Of a DNA stretch of 64,000 nucleotides, positions 12,228 through 23,741 are shown one piece after another. The notes under the pieces are model-generated. The model saw only the letters and a program-made list of their open reading frames with translations. It did no database searches and had not been told where the DNA came from. This DNA is from Fragilariopsis cylindrus CCMP1102 (lineage: Eukaryota; Bacillariophyta; Bacillariophyceae; Bacillariales; Bacillariaceae), in NCBI GenBank assembly GCA_900095095.1, contig FMBT01000450.1, forward strand, positions 1 through 64,000, written 5' to 3'. A program made the position numbers and the translations under genes. Position 1 is the first letter of the stretch, and every line of letters begins with the position of its first letter.

Positions 12228-12797
12228 TCAAATTTGACGCATGAAAGAAGGAAAATTGGATCGGACAGGAGCAATTTTAGAAGCAGCAGCAGCTACATTA
12301 CCAACTGCAGCAGGAGTAAGCATAGCACCAGGAGTATAAAAAGCATCATCATCAGCAGCCTTTTCTCCTTTTCTTCTCTTCTTTCTTGTTGATACGTTAG
12401 GAGAAAGAATTGATGCTGAAGGAGAAGAAGGCTGTTCGGATCGGACGGGAGCAATTTTAGAAGCAGCAGCTACATTACCAACTGCAGCAGGAGTAAGCAT
12501 AGCACCAGGAGTATAAAAAGCATCATCATCAGCAGCCTTTTCTCCTTTTCTTCTCTTCTTTCTTGTTGATACGTTAGGAGAAAGAATTGATGCTGAAGGA
12601 GAAGAAGGATATTCGGATCGGACGGCAGTTTTAGAAGCAGCAGCTAAATTACCAACTTGAGCAGGAGTAAGCATAGCATCAGTTGATGCGGAAACGGAGG
12701 GAGGAGACGGAGGTGCAGCAGGCACGGGTGCTGGTGTAGCAGGTGCTGGTGGTTCCGGTGCCGGAGCATTCGACTTATGTGTAGAATCAGAATTCAT
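12228..12797 (-). CDS. Repeat-built hypothetical protein with basic nuclear-localisation-like motifs
   Basis: A single-exon frame of 189 residues of no recognised family. The N-terminus is Pro/Ala rich (about 10-40). It is followed by two and a half tandem units of about 60 residues, each with S-P-S-A-S-I-L-S-P-N-V-S, then TRKKRRKGEKAADDDAFYTP and AMLTPAAVGNVAAASK. The KKRRK cluster is a plausible nuclear-localisation signal. The first residues (MNSDS) and the bases around the start match the OTU gene at 7388, and similarity continues upstream. The repeats are nearly identical at DNA level, so the array is young. Reality as a gene rests on the long conserved frame and the shared 5' region. 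Confidence 0.55.
   Translation of the reverse strand: MNSDSTHKSNAPAPEPPAPATPAPVPAAPPSPPSVSASTDAMLTPAQVGNLAAASKTAVRSEYPSSPSASILSPNVSTRKKRRKGEKAADDDAFYTPGAMLTPAAVGNVAAASKIAPVRSEQPSSPSASILSPNVSTRKKRRKGEKAADDDAFYTPGAMLTPAAVGNVAAAASKIAPVRSNFPSFMRQI
12258..12640 (-). repeat. Coding tandem repeat, about 180-bp unit
   Basis: Units at about 12258-12437 and 12438-12617 are almost identical and a partial, more divergent unit follows. The period is about 60 codons, so the frame is kept. Confidence 0.85.
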
Positions 12798-13525
12798 ATT
12801 TAGTAATAGTAATTCTGAAGGAAAAAGAAAAGAAAAGAAACAACAATAAGAGAGATCGAGCGAGATGAGTGAGAGAGAGTATTAGATGATGATGAATTAT
12901 TATTTTTCCTCGTATATGCCTGCCGAATAATGGTGATGGTGATGTTGATGATATATTCTTTTTCGTCATCATATTATTGTTGTTAGATTATTGTGGTTGT
13001 TGGTCTTCTTCTTCTCCACTTTTATTTGTTCGTGCGTTGTACAAGTACACGTGTTTATTATTGCTGATGTTGACATTGATGTTGGCGTTGCTAATGACCT
13101 TGATGATGATGACGATGTTGTCGTTGTTCTTCTTCTTCGTCGGTACTACTACTACTACTACTACCCACCTTGTTACTATACAATGACGATGATGTTACGG
13201 ATAACTATTGTACAACGGTAGATAGAAAGAAGTGTTATTATTTATTCATCATGAATGTTGTGTTGTCATTGATGATTGACGACGACGGTAGTCACTGCGA
13301 TGACGGTAGTTACTATAACGACGATGCGATGTCGATTTCTTCTCCGTTGAACAACGACGACGACCGTCGTTCAGTTCAGTTCTTCGGGAGTTATTGTCGT
13401 GATAAAAATGAAAATGAAAATGAAAATCGATTATTGTCACTACCTTACCACCACGATTAATTATGACGTCCTTCTTCTTGTTGTTCTTCTTGTTCCCGAA
13501 CTAGGATTATTATTACTATTATTAT

Positions 13526-13558
<33 letters not shown>

Positions 13559-14077
13559 TTAATGATAGATAACTAACGATGATGACAATATGATACGATA
13601 ACAACAACAATTGATGCAATCAAGATTCAGAATGAATGAATCAAATCAACGGTAATACTCACATTTTTATTGTACGTCGATGATGATGATGATGATGATG
13701 AGTCTGCTCTGAGCAATTCCGATGTAGAATACAAATAAATAATAACAGTATTGTGTTTTGTGTTTTGAGACCGTTTGTCTTTTGATCTTCTCACACAAGC
13801 AATGCGTAACTTAGATCAAATCAAAATTCATATCAAAAATTCAAGATGAGGCAATGTGATAATTGTAGAACAACGACTAGTACGACTAAAGCACATTTCG
13901 AGTTTTTCTTTCAATCCCGTGAAATAATTGCGCGCAGAAAACACCGCCATGTCGCATTTATTTGAGCTCTTTTCTTTTCATACTGTATCGCATTCATTTG
14001 CGCGCCGATAAAAAGAACATAAAGTACAGATACGCCGTTCAAAACTGGTCTTTCTTCTTTTTTCTCCCTTAATACAC
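12798..14077. other. Low-complexity intergenic region with a duplicated promoter-like block
   Basis: It is rich in GAT/GAC triplets, for example (GAC)n at about 13528-13556 and (GAT)n at 13680-13700. The segment 13692-13810 closely matches 7750-7960 upstream of the OTU gene. Open frames here encode only Asp or Val/Leu runs and are not called. Confidence 0.5.
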
Positions 14078-17000
14078 CACAGCAAATCGTTTGTTGCGTT
14101 CCTCAAACGTCCCTCAAACGTTCCTCAAACGTTCTCGGACAAAAAACTAGTAAAAATTAGTAGGGGACGTAGATTAATCAGGGCATATATAAATTTATAT
14201 TTGTGTACTGGATATCTTTTTGGCGCGCCTCTTTCTCCAAAAAAAGCACGTTCTTTTGAAAAACAAGCAAGTACTGTACGTACTCGCGAATTCTCAATAT
14301 AGAAACTAAATCATGCCCAAATTTTACTAGTATTTGTTAGTCTAGTATATAATAACAACTTTAGCATCAAATATATACACCGAAAAAGTCATTTTTTTGG
14401 AAAAATTAAACTATGAAGTTTACATTTGATCTATTGGATGGAGAACTATTATATTCCTTAGTCTTGTAAGCCTACTGGTATCTCACAATATAGGCTCACA
14501 CACAGCACGCATCCTGTGGTACTTGCTACCAATACTAATCCACTTTCTGGCATTCTAACCCATCCTAGCATGTATAAAGTCCCAATCAGATGGTATAATC
14601 TGAGCTTAATATGCATAGGGTGGATACCTGGACCAGACTTTGGGGTGCTAGGTATATGTTCTTCACACTGGAAGGTGGTAATGGGTGTGATGCAGCCTAG
14701 GACATGGGAAAATGACCCATTTCGGGGGGTATGTGACCTAGTACACACTCAAAAAAATGAATTATCCCAAAGTAAGCACATGGGGTTGACCATATACACC
14801 AAAGGCAATATAAACTTGGCGAGCTATGGGCAGGACCATGCTGATGTGGGCGCTAGAGGGGGGAAACTTGTTTTGGGGCCTAAATGACCCTTTTTGGGGC
14901 TTAGCACACCCTGACACCTTCCTAACCTCCCTAGAGCCCTAAGCAATAGTTGGACCTTGTACACATAGGTATAATGTTGAGCTCCATATAGTCTTTCAAG
15001 GTTATTAGGTCTATATTGATGGTACATCACGGCCTTGATTACATGCGCACTTGGCACTGAAAGAAATTGTGTGTTTTAATAGCGGTGGGTTTTGACCCGT
15101 GGCACCCCAAATATATGTATGATTATTTAAAAAATGATATAATCCAAAATCTTTATGAATTAGGTTGATGCCTAGCTATTTTATTTGGGACTCAGCATAC
15201 CTGGTATTGGCGTGGTAGCATCTCAAATATTTTTGCAATGTGTGCATTTTGGGCCATTTTATGTCTATTCTATTGTTCCCTGCCCCACCATACCACCAAT
15301 ATGGCAACTGTTCCAAGCATTGTTGGTGTATTTTGATCATATGCATATATGAAAGGTATCTGGGTGTTGAAACCATAGTCCAAGTCCTTTTTTTGATGTT
15401 TTGGCAGCCTATTTCTGAATGATACTTTTGGACATGGGAATATGACATGTTGGCCAAAATGTAATGTTTGTGTTCTGGAGGCAAGAATAAGGTAAGTATG
15501 AGGGATCATGATCCTTGGGTCATCCCCTATGGGTATGAGATGGATGACTGGGTGGTACTTTGATGCACCATGCTGGTTCTAGAACCTAAGGAGAAGTTAT
15601 ATACAATATTAGTCAAACTTCCCTACTGGAGAATTTGTGAGATAAAAATTATACCAATCAGAATTACTTTAGTCAAATGACGATGAACCACCAGGGACCA
15701 GGGATGGTAGGAAGCAAACACAATACTATGTGGATGTTTGTGCACCTGACCCATCTGATGTTGTCCTCTGCAACCCTTTGAGATAAGATATTTTGTGGTT
15801 CATTTTGTTCATAAATCATGTTATTTTTGTGCCTACCTACCACACCAGCAGAATGTACTATCATTCCTCATCCACAAGAACAAAAAAGTGGTAGGAGGCA
15901 ACTACAATGTTCTAGTACACTATTTGGATGCTAGTGCACCCAACTTAGAAGATGTTGTCCTCTGCAACCGTTTCAAATAAGATATACTGTTGTTCATGTT
16001 GGTCAAAAATCTTGTTGTTTGTGAGCCTTCCACAACAGCGGATTGTAATTTATTCAACAACCACAGGAACAGAAAAGTGGTAGGAGGTAAACACAATATT
16101 CTAGTGCACTTTGTGGATGCTAGTGCAACTGACCTAACTGGTGTAGTTATCTGCAACCCTTTCAAATGAGATATTATGTAATCCATTTCTGATCAAAAAT
16201 TATATTCTTTGTGTGTTGCTGTGTGTGTGAGCCTACAGTGTGATACTGGGTTTGTCTTGGGCCTATGGCATATATGAGTGCTCAATATGACAAATCAACA
16301 GTTAAATCCATACTAAAATAATCAGCAAAAATGACTGATTAGGTGTATCTATTTGATGTTTAAGTTACTACTACATACTACACTCACAAACACTGTATAG
16401 GAAGAAATAGACATGATTTAGTTCTTATTGCTGTAAAAGATTTTTTTGATCGCAGCTTGAAATTTTTTATATATGCCCTTTTTTGAATCAAAATTTCGGC
16501 TGTCAGGCTCAGAAAATTACTTAAGGGTCAGGAAAATTCAAAAAAATCTCATCGCATACGAAAAGAGGTGCATAAAAGTGAAGAATTTTGTATGTGATTT
16601 TTTTCATTATTTCCTCACTTCTTTCGTCGAAAAATCAACAACAACAAACACAACCACTAACATTACCAATTGGTACAAGTACAAGTACAAGTAATAATGA
16701 AGATGCCACCATGACATGAACGGTACGATACGTCAGATGCTTAACACAAAACAGGTCTATCTTTAATAATACACAAATCTAATTTAATCTAATCTAATTA
16801 ATCCTTTTTATATTTGTTTATTTCTTCTTCTCTTTCCATTACAGCTACAGTTGCGATGACAGCGATAATGAGGCAGCAATTATTATTGATCCGTAATAAA
16901 TACAATTCGAATTGAATAACACCAACAACCAACAACCAATAACAATGATGGTGATGGTGATGATGATGAACAACAATACAATAATGATGGTATGGATTAA

Positions 17001-17845
17001 TATTTTAAATAATTAGAAAATGAACTAGAAAATTATGAGACCAATATTAGAACCAACAACAAACAACATTGATTATACGGCATTCGTAAACGATACAGTA
17101 TCGTAATCAATTAAACCAAGACGTGACGTAACAAAATAACATCCAACTTGATGATCATTCATTAATTTCACGAATTGATTTAGAATTAAATAATAATAAT
17201 GGATAAGCATTATTAGCTAACCCATTACGATACAATATAATACGAAACAGTACGATACGATACAATACAATTCGATAAAAACAATACGATACGATGGAAT
17301 ACAATACAATTCGATAAAATACAATACAATATGATACAATACAGTAGAACATTATACAACTAATAATACTGATAGCAAATCATTTTCTTATCACACCAGC
17401 AATAGGTACCAATTTCCATCCAATCCTTTTCAAATAGATTTAGATTCCCGTAGCCCACCTATCAATCATGAAACCTTCCTATTGGTCTGAATACAACCTT
17501 CCTATTGGTTCCTATTGGTCTGAATACAACCTTCCTATTGGTTTAGAACGTGTTCTTTGTGACGTTGAAAGATAATGTAGCAGCCATTTGGTTGGTTCAG
17601 ATATTTATATTTGCTGCGTTCCTCAATGGTCCTCAATGTCCCTCAATGGAGATCTCAAGACTTGTGGGTCCCTCAATGTTCTTGATCTAAATAACTCTCC
17701 AGATTGTCCAAATCTGGAGCCAAATCTGGAAAATATTCCTAGTCGCGAAAAATCCTAATTAAAGGAAAAAACTGCGTCCCTCAATGTTTTTCAATGTTTT
17801 TCTTGTCCGGGAACGTTTGAGGGACGCAACAAACGATTTGCTGTG
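14078..17845. mobile_element. 3.8-kb unit bounded by about 32-bp inverted repeats; possible DNA transposon
   Basis: The left end CACAGCAAATCGTTTGTTGC (14078) recurs inverted at the right end (to 17845), and the match extends through the following TCCTCAAACG with one mismatch. Next to both ends lie clustered subterminal copies of CCTCAAACG or CCTCAATG. CACAG-type ends with subterminal repeats recall CACTA/EnSpm elements, but no transposase frame is visible and target duplication is at best 2 bp (AC). The interior holds a distinct compositional block (14450-16450), a degenerate tandem repeat and AT-rich sequence. It may instead be two related smaller repeats that happen to face each other. Confidence 0.5.
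15706..16190. repeat. Degenerate tandem repeat, about 184-189-bp period
   Basis: Three units start at about 15706, 15890 and 16079 with GGTAGGA(A/G)G. Each contains GTGGATG/TTGGATG, a GTGCA(C/A) block and an ATCTGCAACCCTTT-like block (TCTGCAACC). It lies inside the 14078-17845 unit. Confidence 0.75.
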
Positions 17846-17865
17846 ACTCTCCTCTCTTCTCACAA

Positions 17866-17873
17866 TATAAAAG
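17866..17873 (+). promoter_or_regulatory. TATA-like box upstream of the 17954 gene
   Basis: TATAAAAG lies 81 bases upstream of the ATG at 17954 and about 20 bases outside the inverted-repeat end at 17845. Assignment rests on motif and position only. Confidence 0.35.
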
Positions 17874-17953
17874 ATATAACAGATAGGAAAGGAAAAAAAA
17901 CGAAAACAATAACGATCACAATAAACAACATATAAATTCTTCACAGTAGAAAC

Positions 17954-18718
17954 ATGGCTCATATTCTAGCATCATTGGTAATCAAAACTGCAATCAGAAC
18001 AGTAAAAGGCGAGATTTACAGCAAAAACATTCGTGATCTTGCATTAAAAGATGGCTCGTTCGAGTACATAGCAATCGCTGATGTTCATTTAAATATAGAA
18101 CGAAAAGGTAAACGGACATATGACACAAAGCGTTTACTTGTTGCAATTCGTCATAAAGATGATGGAAGAGTCGAATTGTTGTTGTTGAAGCGACATTCTA
18201 ACGAGAAGGTCGACATGGAAAATCTTCTCAGCAATTGTTCTGCAGAAACTCCTTTTAAAATCATGCAAGGTAACACCAACGCAAAATATTTAGCTGTGCG
18301 TATTATGGGGGACACGTCAGATGGATCTTTATCTTACCAAGTGGAGAACATCAATATAAAATCAAGGAAACGATATAAAAGAATATTCAACATTAAAATT
18401 ATCGATACATCTAGATGGACTACCAAAGGAGGTTGGAGTGGGTGGGAAATGACAGAGCTACTAAATCAAATGGTCCAACGACGTACAGGATGTCACAGCG
18501 TAGTGCAACAGCAACAGCAAGATGAGCAACAGCAACTGCAGTATCAGCAGCAGCCACAACAACATTCGGATAAGTACGATAGTAGTAGCTTCGACGTACC
18601 TGTAGCAGAAGCGATCCCAGTTGTATTATTAGTACAGGATAAGTACGATAGTAATAGCTTCGACGTACCTGTAGCAGAGGCGATCCCAGTTGTATTAGTA
18701 CACACGAAATCATTCTAG
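17954..18718 (+). CDS. Hypothetical protein with Gln-rich linker and duplicated C-terminal tail
   Basis: A single-exon frame of 254 residues, family not recognised. Residues 1-175 look globular: alternating hydrophobic strands, two basic patches and a Trp-rich stretch (SRWTTKGGWSGWEM). About 184-206 is a Gln tract. The tail is a near-perfect duplication of DKYDS-S-FDVPVAEAIPVVL (about 208-249). The gene starts 108 bases after the right end of the 14078-17845 repeat unit and follows a TATA-like box. Another possibility is that it belongs to that mobile unit as cargo, but it lies outside the inverted repeat. Confidence 0.6.
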   Translation: MAHILASLVIKTAIRTVKGEIYSKNIRDLALKDGSFEYIAIADVHLNIERKGKRTYDTKRLLVAIRHKDDGRVELLLLKRHSNEKVDMENLLSNCSAETPFKIMQGNTNAKYLAVRIMGDTSDGSLSYQVENINIKSRKRYKRIFNIKIIDTSRWTTKGGWSGWEMTELLNQMVQRRTGCHSVVQQQQQDEQQQLQYQQQPQQHSDKYDSSSFDVPVAEAIPVVLLVQDKYDSNSFDVPVAEAIPVVLVHTKSF

Positions 18719-19100
18719 TCAACTTCGTGACTTTCTGGCTTGAAAAGAATACCAGGGAAAAGGAACACAAATCTTACCATCCATCTAGAATATAAATAAA
18801 AATTAGTAACTATATCCTACTACTGTAATCAGATTTTTTTCAGAATGAATGTTGTTCTTTTACTACGAATACGATTTGATTCGATTCAAAGATCTACAAA
18901 ACTACAAAACACTATCATCGACATGATCAACACCGATGAGACCACGACAACACCAACTACTACTAGTACTTCTACATTGATTATAACCAGATCATATTTC
19001 ACCGTCGTCGATACATTAAAAAGAATGGATTTGTATTTATTAGTTATAGTTCAGTATAGTATTACTACTGTATCTGCGTTATATATGTGCGGATTCGTTC

Positions 19101-22100
19101 CTATTCGGTCTTAGCTTTCTTCAAATGATTCAATTCTAAATATTCCAATTCACGATGAATTTGAGTTTGACTCGGATAAAACATATTTGAGAACACTTTA
19201 ACAGATACATCTATAGCGATACCGGCAATTGGGATGAAAAATACCATTAAGTACGTCAAACTTGACGTTCCAAAAACGTGCGAAGCCACATCGACCATTA
19301 CGAAAAATGTTCCTGCTTCAGGTCCAGTATATTTCGGTGCCTCACAGTAGACGAAAAGGCAGAAAAACCAAAAGAAAATAGACCCGAATATAATTGCATA
19401 CCATGTGTAGGGGATCCTGCTGAGAAAACCTCCATCCTTGGACTTGACGTTTCTGTCACAGCAGTATAAAAATGCAGTCGGCCATTTACCATTAATAATA
19501 GACCGAGTTTCATACATTACTTTGATCAAAAGAAGAAAAATCAAGGATGTGTACATAACAGTTCCCACACTCTGTAAATCATTAATTTGTCCGTCTCCGA
19601 TCACGACTTTGTTCCCCATTAGACCTGAAAAAGCTGAAGAACCGTTACTAGACAACGTAGGCATTTCTCCATAATATACTAAACATAAAGAAATAAAGTC
19701 AAAACGAGGTAAGATGCATACGATGCGACAAACCGGAATGAATCACAATACACGAAAACACACATTAAATGAAAGAATTAGGAATAGGTTTAACGAGTTC
19801 AAAAACTTACGGATACTAACATACACAAATACTGTAAGAAACCATCTAAGAAGGATGCGAGGAGCAATAACTTCTTTTTGTTGGGTCGCTTTATATACCC
19901 CGGGATTCTTCTTTACATAGTTCTTCTCAAGATTCCTATCAAACATTCCAAGGAAGAAGATTGGGAAAAATATCACAAAGTTGAATCCAGACAAAATCCA
20001 TTGATCGTATAACGTTGTGCCGCTGAATAAATTTTGGGTGTTAAACAAAATCAAAGTCCCAGCAAGACAGAAGTTCTTAAAAAATGAATACAAAATAACC
20101 ATCGTCATACGCATATAGTCCCAGCGTCCGTGATACAAAACTTTAGTTTGCCCGTATAGTGTTACAGTAGAGATTATCAAAAAATCAAGAAACTTAGATT
20201 AGCACATCGATGGATGAACTAATTAATTCGATACACTGTATTAGATGTTACATTCGCTTACCTAGATTTTCAAGGAATCTAAATTGACCAATTGAAAAGT
20301 CAGAAGCGTTAACAGCTTGCTGACCCTGATAAAGGAGATTTGTGCATGAATTGAAGAACATGAAGTATAATGAGTGTCAAAAAAAATTACTTAATGAATA
20401 TTGAATTGAGTCTATTCATAAAAATAATGTACTTACTTCTTTCCCAGAAATACCAATGCCAACATGAGCTTCGTGTATCATTCCGACGTCATTTGCTCCA
20501 TCACCAATTGCTAACGTAACAGGTTCTGGAACAACATGATGCCGCACCAACTTAACAAGCTGTGCCTATAGAAATATTGAAGAAAAGGGATCAGATTAAA
20601 TTTCTTTATGGAGGTATGTAGGTGACTTTGTTTAATTAAATGTAGAATCACTTACCTTCTGCCGAGGGGTGACACGACACGCTATTACTGCATCGCATCG
20701 ACTTGCAATGTTAAACATCAGCTCTTCTAACTCACTATCACCTTGTAAATGCGCCAATGCAGCTCCTTCTATTACCAGAGCTATTTTTATATTATAAGAA
20801 AGAAGGGGACGAAAAGTCAAAATGAAATGGTGAGTAGTCGAATCTAATTGCAATTTTGTTTAACTGATCGATGGTCGTTGTTTATCTGAAGATGTGTTCG
20901 TTACGTACCTCTTTGACCGTCACCGGACGGAACGATTGCGTGAGGTGTAGATGGAGACGATGCCAGTACTTCATTTCGTTTCTCTTTCTTAAGATGTTTA
21001 ATGAGCAGTCCTTTTCTGACTTCGCGATCTGCAGCAAACGCGCGCTCAAGTAACGTTCTTCTTTTCTTATCAAAAATGCCTGTTGATTCATCTCCTTTAG
21101 GAACGAAGCTTGTATGAGAAAGAATATCCTCATCACCACTTCCATGTTTTCCTTGCCTCTCGGATAAGTCTTGTGCGGCCAATTGGGACAACGTCGACGC
21201 ACGTGTGTTTGCACCCAGATTGCTGTTATGTATGTCGAGCATATGGGTTGATGATCGTGCTCGAGTGAATACCTGTGGCAGGACATCGGTCGATAATTCT
21301 GGTTCGGTTTCATTGATGACAGGATGCATTGCCTTATAACTTTTTATGATGGCTTCTGCTCTGTTTCGAACGTTCCGTCTTTGACATAAATGAAGAAATG
21401 GAAAAAAAGAAAAAAATGGGCAGTTAGAAATATGACGAGAGTGGGATGTTCGTTCCACTGTTGGCATTATACACACACCTTCGAATTATATCATTTGGTG
21501 TTTCTTTCGTGGATGCTTGATCTTCCTTTAGAATTTCTAATCTTTGCTGTTGAACCATTCTTTTAACACCAAACATCCCACGTAAAAATATACTCAACTG
21601 CAATGTAAGTCGCTTTATACCTCGAAAGAAGATGCTGGTAACTTTACCAATAAAGTATGAAACATTTTTCAACCAAGTCTTTCGTTGTTTAGCATCGACG
21701 ACTGCACGTTGATAGTTGGCTGATAATAAAATACCACCGAATACAGCGAAGAGAAAGGAAAGTTTAGAATGAAAAAGAGTTATGTTAGCAAGTAAAGTAC
21801 AATTTGTTTACAAAGAACAATACAAATGATAATTTTAGAAAGTTTAACTTACGGAGTTTGCCTGCCTTCACGAGACGCATAAATTCCATAGCACATTGCG
21901 CACGAACAAATTCAGCACCGCGATCAACAAATTCTGTTAAATGCATTTGGGGTGTTAACACCTGAAAATTATTAAAAGAATTTAAAGAAACAGATAAGGA
22001 ATGAGTTTTGTATTATATCAATTGTACAGATCATTTTAGTTTTGATTTTGATTTTGATTTGCTTGGTTCCAGTTTCGTTAGAACTTACTTTCGTTGAGTA

Positions 22101-23710
22101 GCCTATTTCTACAGCCGTCTCCCTTTTATCTCCCGTCAAGACCCACAGCTTTATTCCAGCATCCTCAAGGGTCGCAATTGTATCAGGTACCCCAACTTGC
22201 AATTTATCTTCAATTGCTGTTGCACCGACAATGTGCAATTCTTTTTCAATATCCTCTGCTGCTTGTGTTAATTTCTTATCTCGATTATCAATGGCAGTTG
22301 AGGCTGCATTATACGTCTCGAGCCAATCATTGCATTGATCTTCGGTCAAAAATCGTACCCCAAGAACTAATGTACGCAACCCTTCGGACGCAAACTCACC
22401 AAGGTGAGATTGGATTCCAAGAGTCGCAGTGATTTCCCATTTGGAATCATTGCTACCGTTGCTTATAACTGAATCATCATCTTCCGTAATAGAGTTGAGT
22501 GTTTTCGATCCAGAACAAATTTCTGGATCGAGCATAGCAGAATCCGCACCCTTGCAAAGAAGCATTGGAGCTGATCCCAATTCTGGTGGGGAGCGAAGTA
22601 AAATCGACATCCGTTTTCGTGTCGAATCGAACTTGTTGATGGCAAGAACGGACCATGTTTCGATACCATTGCTGTCGTTGCTATTACCACCACTACTACT
22701 ACTGCTGCGTGTACTACTTTTCGCAGGAGCTTGTCCACTCACACTATCGGCTGCAACTTTTTTGGGATCTAATTTGCCAGTTTTTAATCCTTCAATCAAT
22801 TGTTCGTCTCGAAATAAAGTAGGATGATTGCATTTGAGTTTTATTCCTGTTGAATCACGGCTCAGGACCTGAAACCCAAATGTCTTAGAAGATTCTGACA
22901 CGAGTGCACCTTCGTCAGGACTTTCCGCCTGATACGCATACCCGAACGGTGCACCACCAGGTCCCTGTTCATGCTGATGCTGTTCACTATCAGTATCAGT
23001 TTGAACCATGCCATTATCAACTTCTTCATCATCTTTCGTTTCTTCGTCTTTCGTTTTGGGCAAATCAAGATCTTTTTCTACCACAACGGTATGACACAAA
23101 CTCATTACTCTCAGAAAAAGTTCTACATTTACAATAGACATAAACGGTGAAGGTGAGTGAGATAAAACTATACGAATAATAGAAATAGTATGAAATAGTT
23201 TGAAAGAGAAAAAGAGAATGTCGCGATGCAATTCAAGAGACGACTTCTCTCGTAGTGGTCGGTCGTCATAAAATGACAGAGCCTTAAAAAGCGAGGATCG
23301 ATGGGAGAATTTTTGAAAATTGTATTCTATGGATTCAAAATCAGCTCGGGTGGATGCGAAAAACAAATGAATGACAAAACGGAACGGAACAGAACGGAAC
23401 GCACCTGCATTAAATGTCAAGCCCTTTGATGATTCTAATTTGTCTCCATCTTCATTGACGTGAATTTGTCCAACCAAAACTTGTTGGACAGGATGAAAGT
23501 TCGATCGTCCTCCATTTAATTCATCATCATCATCATCATCGCCGTCAACTTTATTATCGTTATCATCATCGTTTTTTGGCCTCGATTTTTCAACAGGTGT
23601 ACCGAAAATCATACCTTCGTTTATAGACACAAAAAAGTAATAGAGCAAGATTAGATAGAATCAAGGCGGTATACATGCGTGCGTACATACATACATACAT
23701 ACATACATAC

Positions 23711-23741
<31 letters not shown>

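Noticed and set aside
12977-13460. Overlapping frames encoding Val/Leu/Tyr or Asp-rich peptides
   Set aside because: They are readings of GAT/GAC/TAC triplet repeats in several frames, without gene-like composition.
14516-14887. 123-codon frame inside the 3.8-kb repeat unit
   Set aside because: No recognisable domain, frames of similar length open on the other strand, and it lies in repeat sequence.
18845-19114. 89-codon plus-strand frame at the flippase 3' end
   Set aside because: It overlaps the last flippase codons, starts with Leu/Val-poor low-complexity Thr runs and has no supporting motif.
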